Shown: positions 1-6,930 of the stretch, piece after piece
Layout: every line of letters begins with the position of its first letter
Numbering within the stretch: position 1 is the stretch's first letter
The notes under the pieces: model-generated
What the model saw: only the letters and a program-made list of their open reading frames with translations
Told to the model about the DNA's origin: nothing
Database searches by the model: none
Assembly (NCBI GenBank): GCA_030615865.1
Contig: JAUWYK010000017.1
Coordinates: 1 to 26,368, forward strand
Direction: 5' to 3'
Origin: Dehalococcoidia bacterium
GTDB lineage: Bacteria > Chloroflexota > Dehalococcoidia > Dehalococcoidales > JAUWYK01
Length of the DNA: 26,368 bases
Position numbers and translations under genes: made by a program

Positions 1-53
1 GACAGCGGACTCTGGATCCGCCAGGGTAGGTTCGAATCCTACTTCCCCAGCCA
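1..53 (+). tRNA. tRNA-Gln(CTG), 5' end cut off by window
   Basis: This is the 3' part of a tRNA. The anticodon stem pairs bases 5-9 with 17-21 around a seven-base loop, and the anticodon at 12-14 is CTG, which reads the Gln codon CAG. A five-base-pair T stem encloses a TTCGAAT loop. The 3' acceptor strand is followed by discriminator G and an encoded CCA at 51-53. The D arm and 5' acceptor strand lie outside the window. hicB begins only 26 bases after the CCA, so the two may share a transcript. Confidence 0.88.
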
Positions 54-79
54 AGAGTTTTTGTGAAGTAGGGAACAAA

Positions 80-301
80 ATGAAATACACGGTTATTATT
101 GAGCAAGGTTGTGAATCAGGCTATGTGGTTTATTGCCCAGCCTTGAAGGGTTGTGTCTCACAGGGTGAGACCAAAGAGGATGCCCTGAAGAATATCAAAG
201 AGGCTATGGAAGTTTATATAGAGGCTTTGGTTGGGGATGGGCTTCCTGTCCCAACAGAGGTGGGAAAAGATACTGTAGAGCTTGAGGTCGTAGCAAAGTG
301 A
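80..301 (+). CDS. hicB: HicB-family antitoxin
   Basis: This 73-residue protein is a short HicB-like antitoxin of a type II toxin-antitoxin system. In this family the partial RNase H fold binds and neutralises the HicA mRNA interferase. The N-terminal strand (KYTVIIEQ), the GYVVYCPALKGCVSQG core and the following TKEDALKNIKEAMEVYIEAL helix are typical of the HicB/UPF0150 fold. There is no room for the C-terminal HTH or ribbon-helix-helix domain of longer HicB proteins, so autoregulation by this protein alone is doubtful. The ATG has only a weak purine stretch upstream. The next gene overlaps the stop codon, which suggests translational coupling with hicA. The antitoxin-first order is common for this short form but opposite to that of E. 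coli hicAB. No separate promoter was found between the tRNA-Gln gene and this one. Confidence 0.85.
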   Translation: MKYTVIIEQGCESGYVVYCPALKGCVSQGETKEDALKNIKEAMEVYIEALVGDGLPVPTEVGKDTVELEVVAK

Positions 302-522
302 GCAAGCTACCTCGGGGGCTTTCTGGCAGCGAGGTAGTTAAGGCACTAGAGAGAACTGGCTTCTATATTAAACGGCGAAAAGGAAGCCATATTGTATTGA
401 GGAGGGATAATCCCTTCGCTCAAGTTGTAGTCCCAGACCACAAGAGCATTGATACAGGAACATTATCATCAATTCTTGATGGAGCAGAGCTAAGTATCGA
501 AGATTTCAACAGGCTTCTATAA
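298..522 (+). CDS. hicA: HicA-family toxin, mRNA interferase
   Basis: This 74-residue protein matches the HicA (YcfA) toxin family, which cleaves translating mRNA using a double-stranded RNA-binding-like fold. The fold pattern is visible: an N-terminal SGSEVVKALERTGF helix, basic strands, and the GSH motif followed by IVLRR, where the histidine is the catalytic residue. The later VVVPDHKSIDTGTLSSIL segment is also family-typical. It starts with GTG, and its first bases overlap the hicB stop (GTGA), so translation is probably coupled to the antitoxin. Lys/Arg-rich stretches at residues 24-36 fit RNA binding. The gene looks intact. It ends 26 bases before tRNA-Glu, so the pair is lodged between two tRNA genes on the same strand. 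Confidence 0.87.
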   Translation: MSKLPRGLSGSEVVKALERTGFYIKRRKGSHIVLRRDNPFAQVVVPDHKSIDTGTLSSILDGAELSIEDFNRLL

Positions 523-548
523 TAAGCAATTTTGAAGCCTTTTTAGAT

Positions 549-625
549 GGCGCATTCGTCTAGGGGTTTAGGACACCTCCCTCTCAAGGAGGAGATCACC
601 GGTTCGAATCCGGTATGCGCTACCA
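549..625 (+). tRNA. tRNA-Glu(CTC)
   Basis: This is a complete cloverleaf. The 5' acceptor strand GGCGCAT pairs with ATGCGCT (the first pair is G-U). The anticodon stem CCTCC/GGAGG holds a CTCTCAA loop with anticodon CTC, which reads GAG. The T stem ACCGG/CCGGT holds TTCGAAT. Discriminator A is followed by an encoded CCA at 623-625. Confidence 0.95.
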
Positions 626-670
626 AATTGGAAGCCTTCTGAACTACCTGCCCTGGTGATGGGCGCACCG

Positions 671-699
671 TTGACATCAAAAGCTAAGCCAGGTATAAT
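671..699 (+). promoter_or_regulatory. Consensus sigma70-type promoter for tRNA-Leu
   Basis: A perfect TTGACA (671-676) and a perfect TATAAT (694-699) are separated by exactly 17 bases. Transcription should begin near 706, giving a leader of about 75 bases before the tRNA-Leu gene at 783. This is the strongest promoter match in the window, as expected for a stable RNA gene. Confidence 0.82.
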
Positions 700-707
700 C
701 CACTTGC

Positions 708-735
708 AAAAGGAGGCGAGCGCGTCTTGCCTTTT
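708..735 (+). other. Hairpin in the tRNA-Leu leader
   Basis: Within the predicted leader, AAAAGG (708-713) pairs with CCTTTT (730-735) and CGAG (717-720) with CTTG (726-729), around a CGCGT loop and a three-base bulge. It lies only a few bases after the predicted start of transcription. It could be a 5' processing signal, a weak attenuator or the start of a small RNA. The rest of the leader (736-782) shows no gene. Confidence 0.35.
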
Positions 736-782
736 ATGGTGGCTGTGTTCAAATCAGCCAGTTACAGGTTTGGCCCCTCAGT

Positions 783-864
783 GGGGGAGTGTCGGAATTG
801 GCAGACGAGCATGATTTAGGATCATGTGCCGCAAGGCGTGGGGGTTCAAATCCCCCCTTCCCCA
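783..864 (+). tRNA. tRNA-Leu(TAG)
   Basis: This is a class II tRNA. The acceptor strand GGGGGAG (783-789) pairs with CTTCCCC (857-863). The anticodon stem CATGA/TCATG holds a TTTAGGA loop with anticodon TAG, which reads CTA. The long variable arm GCCGCAAGGC is typical of tRNA-Leu, and the T arm is GGGGG-TTCAAAT-CCCCC. Discriminator A is at 864. The next three bases are CTA, so the CCA end must be added by enzyme, unlike in the two neighbouring tRNAs. Confidence 0.95.
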
Positions 865-884
865 CTAACTATAATTCAGTAGGT

Positions 885-1976
885 CTATACATTAAACAGG
901 AAGGTGATTACATCGCCGTCTTGAACGATGTAGTTCTTGCCTTCTAGTCGGAGAAGCCCTTTCTTGCGAGCCTCAGCTAGGCTACCACACTTCACCAAGT
1001 CATCGTAGCTGATTACCTCTGCCCGAATGAAGCCCCTTTCCATGTCAGAGTGAATCTTACCAGCTGCTTTAACGGCATTGGTGCCATTTGGAATAGACCA
1101 AGCCTTAACTTCACCTGAAACTATAGTGAAAAACGAGATTAGCCCCAATAGTTCATAGGACAGTTTGATGGTGCGGTCAAGCCCTGATTCCTTGATACCG
1201 AACTCAGCACGAAATCCCTCAGCAGCAGTATCATCCAATTGAGCCAGCTCCATTTCTAACTTGCCACAGAGGGTAATAAGGCGACATTTTGGCCGTGAAT
1301 GACGTGAGTTCAGTTCTGCTTCTAAAGATAGTGCCTTAGGTAGCTGTTCTTCGCCAATATTGACCACTATTAGTAGTGGCTTGGCGGTAAGAAACTGGTA
1401 GTTAGCAATAGTTCTGGCTTCGTCAGTAGTTAGCTTTAGTTCCCGGAGGGGTACATCTTTTTCTAATTCAGCCTTGACCTTCATTAATGTCGCTTGCTCT
1501 CGAAGTAGGCCTTGGCGCTCAGGCGGCTTAGCTCCTTTTAGAGACACCTCTATTCTGTCAAGTCGTCTCTCAATAATGGCTAAGTCGGAAAAGGCAAGCT
1601 CTAAATCTATAGTGGCAATGTCCCGCTCTACATCCAGGCTACCTTCAATATGGGGTATGCTTTCATCGGTAAAGGCTCGAACTACATTAAGTAGGGCATC
1701 TACATTGCTAAGATAACTCAGGAATTCACCACTTATAGCCTTGTCCTGAACCAACCCCTTGGTTGTGGCACCTATATCAATGTACCTTGTCTCGGCTGGT
1801 ACCACTCTCTTGGGCTGAAATATATCGGCTAAAATTTTGAGGCGGGGCTCTGGAACCTTAACTATTCCAATGTGCGGGGCTGAGCTTCCTACATCAGTTT
1901 TACCTTTGGTTAAAGCATTGAAAATGGTTGTCTTGCCACTTTTAGCTAGCCCTATAATGCCAATATCAACACTCAT
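885..1976 (-). CDS. ychF: YchF/OLA1-like P-loop ATPase, divergent
   Basis: This belongs to the Obg-related YchF/OLA1 family, cytoplasmic ATPases that bind ribosomes and are linked to stress and redox control. From the ATG at 1976 the protein has 363 residues, the usual family size. A P-loop (GLAKSGKT) is at residues 9-16. The switch-like region, a coiled insertion (residues about 125-185) and a VVNIGEEQ segment follow. The last fits the NxxE motif that replaces NKxD in this family and favours ATP. The C-terminal TGS/DUF933-type domain ends in VQDGDVITFLFNV. The frame is open to a TTG at 2009, but the ATG at 1976 gives the conserved MSVDIGIIGL beginning. The P-loop differs from the common GLPNVGKS form. 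It lies downstream of the HEAT-like gene in a minus-strand pair and converges on tRNA-Leu. Confidence 0.85.
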   Translation of the reverse strand: MSVDIGIIGLAKSGKTTIFNALTKGKTDVGSSAPHIGIVKVPEPRLKILADIFQPKRVVPAETRYIDIGATTKGLVQDKAISGEFLSYLSNVDALLNVVRAFTDESIPHIEGSLDVERDIATIDLELAFSDLAIIERRLDRIEVSLKGAKPPERQGLLREQATLMKVKAELEKDVPLRELKLTTDEARTIANYQFLTAKPLLIVVNIGEEQLPKALSLEAELNSRHSRPKCRLITLCGKLEMELAQLDDTAAEGFRAEFGIKESGLDRTIKLSYELLGLISFFTIVSGEVKAWSIPNGTNAVKAAGKIHSDMERGFIRAEVISYDDLVKCGSLAEARKKGLLRLEGKNYIVQDGDVITFLFNV

Positions 1977-2012
1977 TGGTCTAACCGGAGCCCCTTTATT
2001 ATGCCACAATTA

Positions 2013-2234
2013 TTAACGGGCTGACTTTATTATTTCTCTGGCTTGTTTAAGGGCAAAGTCTCTTTCGTCACGAATTAGCTCTTCATTGGCAGCTAGCTCT
2101 AGTAAAGCCAGGAGTGCTTCATGAGTGCCAATGTTGCCAAGCATTTCCATAGCTTTAATCCTCAACTCAGCGGAAAGTCCTAGGTCAGTGGCAATTGTAG
2201 CTAACTTCTTTAGTTCCTCAGGGCGTTCTGCCAT
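2013..2234 (-). CDS. Small HEAT-repeat-like protein
   Basis: This 73-residue, all-helical protein has no known function. Its pattern of paired helices (ELRIKAMEMLGNIGTHEALLALLELA, then an acidic loop and DFALKQAREII) resembles one and a half HEAT/armadillo repeats, with alanine and leucine at the packing positions. Such short proteins usually act as protein-interaction modules. The start is well supported by a GGAG/AGGAGAG ribosome site just upstream of the ATG. It has its own promoter and is followed within 36 bases by the YchF-like gene, so the two are probably co-transcribed. There is no signal peptide or membrane segment. Confidence 0.65.
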   Translation of the reverse strand: MAERPEELKKLATIATDLGLSAELRIKAMEMLGNIGTHEALLALLELAANEELIRDERDFALKQAREIIKSAR

Positions 2235-2293
2235 CTTGTCTCTCCTCTTAGCTCCAGTGATACCGACTGGATGGAGTATTATTGCTTGTATTT

Positions 2294-2322
2294 ATTTTAC
2301 TCCTTGTGCCATCACTATTCAA
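2294..2322 (-). promoter_or_regulatory. Promoter for the HEAT-like/ychF pair
   Basis: On the minus strand, TTGAAT (2317-2322) and TAAAAT (2294-2299) are separated by 17 bases, about 60 bases upstream of the HEAT-like ATG. The -35 match is moderate and the -10 match good. Confidence 0.5.
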
Positions 2323-2366
2323 CATAAATCTGCCACCCAAGCAGGCTACTAAACAAATATTGGCTG

Positions 2367-2375
2367 TGATACAAT
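2367..2375 (+). promoter_or_regulatory. Possible extended -10 promoter for holA
   Basis: The sequence TGATACAAT contains TACAAT (2370-2375) preceded by a TGn extension. No good -35 hexamer lies at the usual distance. Transcription would begin near 2382, about 25 bases before the holA TTG. Confidence 0.4.
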
Positions 2376-2406
2376 GAGAAGAGTTCATAAATAGGAACGG
2401 TAGACC

Positions 2407-3414
2407 TTGCTCTATATATTAAAGGGTCAGGATGATTTTTCCCTCCACCAGTCGCTTGAGGAGATAAAAGGGGGCATAGGTGAGCAATCACTTTTAGCCG
2501 CCAACACTACCACCCTTGATGGTCAACAAGTAATATTAGACCAATTAAGAACTACCTGTGAGACAATACCGTTTCTGGCTGAAAAGCGTTTAGTCATCGT
2601 CAATGGGCTGCTGGAGCGCTTTGAACCCAAGCGCAAATCCAGCCGGCAGAAGAAAACCAGGGGTGTATCTGACCAGCAAAACGAGTACAAATCGTTAAGT
2701 GCCTGTATTAGTAAAATACCAGATAGCACAATATTGGTATTAATTGATAGTAGTATAAGCAGTGGTAATCCTCTGTTCAGGGAGCTTTCAGCCAAGGCAG
2801 AGGTAAGGTCCTTTCCTCTACTGAGAGATGCTGGGCTGCGCCAGTGGATTCAAAGGCATGTGACAGAGCAAGGTGGTAGCATATCGCCCCAGGCAGTGAA
2901 CTTACTGGCTAAACTTATTGGTGGGAATCTATGGATTATGGCAAACGAAATTAATAAGCTAGTCCTATTCACCTCAGGTCGCCGTATTGAAGAGGAGGAT
3001 GTTAAAGCAGTAGCAAGCTATGCCCAGGAGGCTAGTGTTTTTGCTATGATTGATGCTATCCTTGAGTTCAAAGCTAGGATAGCAGAACAATGTCTACAGC
3101 AGTTACTGCAAAGAGGAGTTGCTCCAGCCTATCTTCTGGTTATGCTATCACGGCAGGTTCAGATGATAGTTCGAGCAAAGGAGCTAAGAAACCAGGGAGA
3201 GCGTGAGATAGAGATTCAGAATAGGCTGGGTCTGACCTCAGATTTTGCTTTTCGTAAGACATTGGAGCAGGCTGACAGGTATTCCTTGGTGCGGCTTAAG
3301 CAAGTATATGGTGAACTTCTGGAGGCTGACCTATCTATTAAGACCGGGAAATACGAGGGTCAGCTTGCGTTTAACATTCTGATTGCTGAACTATGCCAAC
3401 GAAGCAGGGTATAG
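2407..3414 (+). CDS. holA: DNA polymerase III subunit delta
   Basis: This 335-residue protein fits HolA, the delta subunit of the clamp-loader complex, which opens the beta sliding clamp ring during replication. The order of conserved segments is right: YILKGQDDFSLHQSLEEI at the N terminus, CETIPFLAEKRLVIVNG near residues 57-75, and an AAA+-like core with a long charged linker after it. The middle helical region has LLAKLIGGNLWIMANEINKL (about 164-185), and the C-terminal collar domain has VFAMIDAILEF and LLVMLSRQVQMIVRAKEL. Length is normal. The start is TTG, supported by AGGAACGG upstream. It stands alone between divergent and downstream promoters. Identity is confident. Confidence 0.9.
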   Translation: MLYILKGQDDFSLHQSLEEIKGGIGEQSLLAANTTTLDGQQVILDQLRTTCETIPFLAEKRLVIVNGLLERFEPKRKSSRQKKTRGVSDQQNEYKSLSACISKIPDSTILVLIDSSISSGNPLFRELSAKAEVRSFPLLRDAGLRQWIQRHVTEQGGSISPQAVNLLAKLIGGNLWIMANEINKLVLFTSGRRIEEEDVKAVASYAQEASVFAMIDAILEFKARIAEQCLQQLLQRGVAPAYLLVMLSRQVQMIVRAKELRNQGEREIEIQNRLGLTSDFAFRKTLEQADRYSLVRLKQVYGELLEADLSIKTGKYEGQLAFNILIAELCQRSRV

Positions 3415-3424
3415 CTAATTCAGC

Positions 3425-3443
3425 CCAAGCTTGACAGGCTTGG
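3425..3443 (+). other. Hairpin after holA overlapping the otsA promoter
   Basis: CCAAGC (3425-3430) pairs perfectly with GCTTGG (3438-3443) around a seven-base TTGACAG loop. There is no run of T after it, so it is a weak terminator candidate. The loop contains the proposed -35 box of the otsA promoter. Confidence 0.35.
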
Positions 3444-3460
3444 TGCTATCGTGTTACAGT
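3431..3460 (+). promoter_or_regulatory. Promoter for otsA
   Basis: A perfect TTGACA (3431-3436) is followed after 18 bases by TACAGT (3455-3460), which matches four of six -10 positions. The predicted transcript has a leader of about 70 bases before the otsA ATG. Confidence 0.45.
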
Positions 3461-3539
3461 TTGTATTAGCCTCATCATTATTAAGCCTTCATACTATTAA
3501 ATTTTCCCTCTTTAAACTCGGAACGGGCAGGGGGAGAGG

Positions 3540-5078
3540 ATGGCAGCAAGCCAAAAGGGTAATGATGCCCGACTGAGAGAGTTATGCAGGGCAAAATTGT
3601 CTCACAGGCGGCTGATTCTCGCCAGTAACCGGGGACCTATTGAATATCATCTTACCCAGGGTGGGCAACTTGAAACCCGGCGTGGCAGCGGTGGTGTAGT
3701 TACTGCCCTCACTAGCCTCAGCAGGTATGTGGAACTTGATTGGATTGCTAGTGCTATGAGGGAAGGCGATAGAGAGGCGGCACGAAGAGCGCACGGAGAG
3801 CACTTTAAAGTACCCTTAGCTGGAAAGAACCTGTATCTCCGTTTTGTGGTTAGCCCTAGAAATACCTATCACAAATTTTATAATATCTTTTGTAATCCCC
3901 TTCTTTGGTTTCTGCAACACTACATGTGGAGTTCGTCTCGCACCCCCAATATAGACCGTGTAGTTTGGGATGCCTGGGAGAATGGTTATGTTCCAGTGAA
4001 TCAAGCCTTTGCCCAGGCGGTTATTAGTGAGGCAGCAGGAAGCGAATCACCGCCAATAGTATTGCTACACGACTATCACCTCTATTTAGCTAGTGCTTAT
4101 ATTCGGAGACAGATGCCAGACCTGGTAATCCATCACTTTATTCATATTCCTTGGCCATCACCAAGCTACTGGCAACTGTTGCCAAATTCTATGCGGCAGG
4201 CAATCATCAGCAGTTTATGCACTGCTGATATTGTAGGTTTGCAGACAGGACGAGATGTGCGTAGTTTCCTCCACTGTTGTCAATCATTTATTGATGAGGC
4301 TGAGATAGATTATAGGCAGCAGGCTGTTCAGATAAATGACCATATTGTCCAGGTTAAAGCTTACCCGATATCTGTGGATGTTGGTGGTCTGAAGCAACTG
4401 GTTTCTTCAACTAGACTAAAGGAGTATGAGGAGAAATTGCGTCATCTTTACGGGGAGCAAACCATAGTCCGTGTGGATAGGGCTGAGCCTAGTAAAAATA
4501 TCCTTCGTGGCTTTAGAGCCTTTGACACGCTGCTGGAGCGTTATCCCCAGTTTCAGGGAAAGGTCAAATTTATAGCCTTTCTCGTTCCTACCAGAACCCA
4601 TCTGAAGCAGTATCAGCGGTATACGCAGGAGGTCACTCAGCTAATAGAGGCGATAAATAATAAGTATGGAACTGAAGAATGGCATCCCATTGATTTCTTT
4701 TACGAGAACAACTACGCACAAGCTATTGCTGGTATGCGCCGGTATGATGTTCTGTTGGTAAATGCTGTTATTGATGGGATGAATCTAGTGGCTAAGGAGG
4801 GACCTACAGTTAATAATCGTGATGGAGTCCTGATACTGTCGGAAACTGTTGGTGCCTGCGAGCAATTAGGGCAAAATGCTCTAACTGTGTCGCCGGCTGA
4901 CCTGGAAGGAACGACTCAAGCCCTATATACGGCACTAACCATGCCACCTGAGGAGAGGAGTAAGCGAGCCGCCGGGCTTAAGAAGTCAATTGAAGAAGAG
5001 GACATTACCTACTGGCTTTTACACTTATTACAGGATGCGGTTAACTTAATTCAGGAGCAGTCTGAGACAACCACTTGA
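3540..5078 (+). CDS. otsA: Trehalose-6-phosphate synthase (GT20)
   Basis: This 512-residue GT20 glycosyltransferase should join the glucose of UDP-glucose to glucose-6-phosphate to make trehalose-6-phosphate in the cytoplasm. Visible family landmarks are LILASNRGP (26-34), the RRGSGGVVTAL loop, VVWDAWENGYVPVNQAFA, HDYHLYLA (about 177-184), HFIHIPWPSPSYW, and a late VNAVIDGMNLVAKEG segment that forms the donor pocket. The usual VDRLDYTKG motif reads VDRAEPSKN here, a variant I associate with some actinobacterial and Chloroflexota GT20 enzymes. The basic residues are kept, but a different acceptor (for example in glucosylglycerol-phosphate synthesis) cannot be excluded. The adjacent trehalose phosphatase supports OtsA. 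The start has a strong GGGGGAGAG ribosome site. The 3' end overlaps otsB on the other strand by 38 bases. Confidence 0.87.
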   Translation: MAASQKGNDARLRELCRAKLSHRRLILASNRGPIEYHLTQGGQLETRRGSGGVVTALTSLSRYVELDWIASAMREGDREAARRAHGEHFKVPLAGKNLYLRFVVSPRNTYHKFYNIFCNPLLWFLQHYMWSSSRTPNIDRVVWDAWENGYVPVNQAFAQAVISEAAGSESPPIVLLHDYHLYLASAYIRRQMPDLVIHHFIHIPWPSPSYWQLLPNSMRQAIISSLCTADIVGLQTGRDVRSFLHCCQSFIDEAEIDYRQQAVQINDHIVQVKAYPISVDVGGLKQLVSSTRLKEYEEKLRHLYGEQTIVRVDRAEPSKNILRGFRAFDTLLERYPQFQGKVKFIAFLVPTRTHLKQYQRYTQEVTQLIEAINNKYGTEEWHPIDFFYENNYAQAIAGMRRYDVLLVNAVIDGMNLVAKEGPTVNNRDGVLILSETVGACEQLGQNALTVSPADLEGTTQALYTALTMPPEERSKRAAGLKKSIEEEDITYWLLHLLQDAVNLIQEQSETTT

Positions 5079-5850
5079 GAAAGCGCTCTACATCATTTAC
5101 CCCATTCAAGGTAAAGTCTGCTTCTGCCACCAGCGTTTCACGTATTTCCTGGCTGGTGATGGCAATGGCAAAGCCCTGAAAATTCAGATCTCGGGAAGCA
5201 GCATGGATAGCTCTAAAGGCATCAACATCAGTGAAGTCATCGCCCAGATAGATACCACCTTGCAGATTATACTCCTGTATTAAGTCCAGAGTAGCCGTGC
5301 CTTTGTTTACCATTACTGGTGGTAGAAGGTCAATTGCCTTCTTCTCCTGTAAAATCCGTAAGCTCTTGACCTGGGGTAAGTTCTCCAACGCAGTTAGGAT
5401 ATGTCTCTCAGCCGATTGGGGTTCAGGGCAAAGACGATAGTGGATGGAAGCCGTTACTCCCTTATCCTCAATCCAAACGCCTTCTATAGAAAGTATTTGG
5501 TCTAGTTCCTTGATGACCGCTTTGATTACCTTGGAATAATTCTGGACGTCTTTTGCGAATTCAGAGTGACCCTCAGTCCATCGCTCCAGACCATGATTAC
5601 CGATGTAGACCATCCCATCAATTCCCAGCATATCTTTAACTTCACCCGCCCGTCTCCCTGATGTAACCGCTACTAAAGCTATACGATGGCAGAGGATGGA
5701 AAGATAATGGCGGCATAGGGGAGAAACCTTGGCTTGTTGAGGAGTGGGTGCAGGCTGACTTATAGTACCGTCAACATCAGTAATAAGTCCAAAAGGAGGT
5801 TGCCTGAGGGCTTTTTCAATTAAATCCAAGTGGTCAAAGGCGTATGACAC
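5041..5850 (-). CDS. otsB: Trehalose-6-phosphate phosphatase
   Basis: This 269-residue HAD-superfamily phosphatase should remove the phosphate from trehalose-6-phosphate to release trehalose. Motif I, DVDGT, has its nucleophile and general acid at Asp25 and Asp27. Motif II is the VTSGR segment, followed by YIGNHGLERW, typical of the OtsB cap/substrate region. The KG part of VNKGTATLDLI gives the motif III lysine, and GDDFTDVDAF gives motif IV. The start codon is GTG at 5850. A good promoter lies so close upstream that the message may be leaderless. It runs opposite to otsA and overlaps its last 38 bases, so the two steps of the pathway are encoded tail to tail. Confidence 0.9.
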   Translation of the reverse strand: MSYAFDHLDLIEKALRQPPFGLITDVDGTISQPAPTPQQAKVSPLCRHYLSILCHRIALVAVTSGRRAGEVKDMLGIDGMVYIGNHGLERWTEGHSEFAKDVQNYSKVIKAVIKELDQILSIEGVWIEDKGVTASIHYRLCPEPQSAERHILTALENLPQVKSLRILQEKKAIDLLPPVMVNKGTATLDLIQEYNLQGGIYLGDDFTDVDAFRAIHAASRDLNFQGFAIAITSQEIRETLVAEADFTLNGVNDVERFLKWLSQTAPELS

Positions 5851-5856
5851 AAACTA

Positions 5857-5885
5857 AATTTAGCAGGAGCTAGTTCTTGAGTCAA
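5857..5885 (-). promoter_or_regulatory. Promoter for otsB, probably leaderless
   Basis: On the minus strand, TTGACT (5880-5885) and TAAATT (5857-5862) are 17 bases apart. Only six bases separate the -10 box from the otsB GTG at 5850, so the first transcribed base would be at or next to the start codon. No ribosome-binding sequence is present in those six bases. Confidence 0.5.
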
Positions 5886-5934
5886 GTTGTTATGAGTGAG
5901 ACCAAGCTCGACAAACTGACTGAAATAAGATAAA

Positions 5935-6909
5935 GTGGTATTTGGAATGCAGGAAACTAAACCGGTTCTGTCCATAGACCTGGGCGGTACCAAGATAATT
6001 GTTGCTATTATTTCTAACAAGGGTCAGGTGATGGCTAAGGAATACTACCCCACTCTAGCTAATGAGGGACCAGATTCGGTAATTAAGCGGATACTTTCTG
6101 CTATAGACCGCCTCATTAGTCAAAGCAATATGGACTCGTCTCAGCTAGATAGTATAAGTATTGCTGCTGCTGGAGCGATAAATTGTGAAGCCGGGCTTGT
6201 AACTGCATCGCCAAACCTCCCCGGTTGGAATGATGTCCCACTGAGAGACATTGTAAACGAGAGATACCGGGTTAATACCTTCCTGATCAATGATGCTGGT
6301 GCTGCTGCCTTAGGTGAGCATCACTTTGGTGTTGGGAAGGGGGTAAATAATCTTGTTTTGCTTACGGTGGGCACTGGCATTGGTGGTGGAATTATTATCA
6401 ATGGCAAGTTATACTCCGGACCATGTGGTAGTGCTGGAGAGGTGGGGCACATGACTATTGATGTTAATGGACCAAGGTGTAACTGCGGCAATATTGGCTG
6501 TTGGGAACTCCTAGCCTCTGGTACGGCAATGGCTAAAGAAGCAATAAGGCGTATCAAACAGGGGGAAAAGTCTTCTCTCACCAAGCTCGTTGGAGGTCAG
6601 ATAGAGAATATTACCGCAGAAACGGTGTCATTGGCAGCTCAGGATGGTGATTCTCTTGCCTTAGAGGTTATTTTGAAGGCAGCCACCTATCTCGGGGTGG
6701 GCATGGTAAACCTGGTCAATATCTTTAATCCGGAAATGATTATTGTTGGCGGCGGGGTGGCACAAATGGGAGACCTCTTGCTTGAGCCGGCTCGCCGAGT
6801 GGTAAAGGAAAGGGCTTTCCGGCTCTCGGCTCAGGCAGTGCGTATAGTTCCTGCCCAACTCGGTGATGATGCTGGGGTGCTCGGTGCTGCAGTCTTTGCC
6901 CGTCAATAA
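5935..6909 (+). CDS. ROK-family sugar kinase, probable glucokinase
   Basis: This 324-residue ROK (repressor/ORF/kinase) protein lacks the N-terminal DNA-binding domain of ROK repressors, so it is a kinase. It probably makes glucose-6-phosphate from glucose and ATP. The ATP phosphate loop DLGGTK is at residues 15-20. The LTVGTGIGGGIIINGKLY segment, an EVGHMTI catalytic/metal segment and the ROK zinc motif with Cys182, Cys184 and Cys189 (CNCGNIGC) are all present. The C-terminal IIVGGGVAQMGDLL and DDAGVLGAA motifs are also intact. It starts with GTG; an in-frame ATG at 5947 would remove four residues and cannot be excluded. galU begins 21 bases downstream, so the two form an operon that makes both substrates of OtsA. 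Sugar specificity is inferred from context. Confidence 0.85.
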   Translation: MVFGMQETKPVLSIDLGGTKIIVAIISNKGQVMAKEYYPTLANEGPDSVIKRILSAIDRLISQSNMDSSQLDSISIAAAGAINCEAGLVTASPNLPGWNDVPLRDIVNERYRVNTFLINDAGAAALGEHHFGVGKGVNNLVLLTVGTGIGGGIIINGKLYSGPCGSAGEVGHMTIDVNGPRCNCGNIGCWELLASGTAMAKEAIRRIKQGEKSSLTKLVGGQIENITAETVSLAAQDGDSLALEVILKAATYLGVGMVNLVNIFNPEMIIVGGGVAQMGDLLLEPARRVVKERAFRLSAQAVRIVPAQLGDDAGVLGAAVFARQ

Positions 6910-6930
6910 AAATTAGACTAGGAGACTAAG

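Noticed and set aside
736..770. TTCAAAT with flanking GGCTG/CAGCC resembling a tRNA T arm
   Set aside because: The loop would be nine bases instead of seven, and no anticodon or acceptor stems can be built around it.
727..818. Short frame from TTG behind AAAGGAGG, running into tRNA-Leu
   Set aside because: It overlaps most of a tRNA gene through its anticodon, has no recognisable protein pattern, and the AGGAGG forms part of a leader hairpin.
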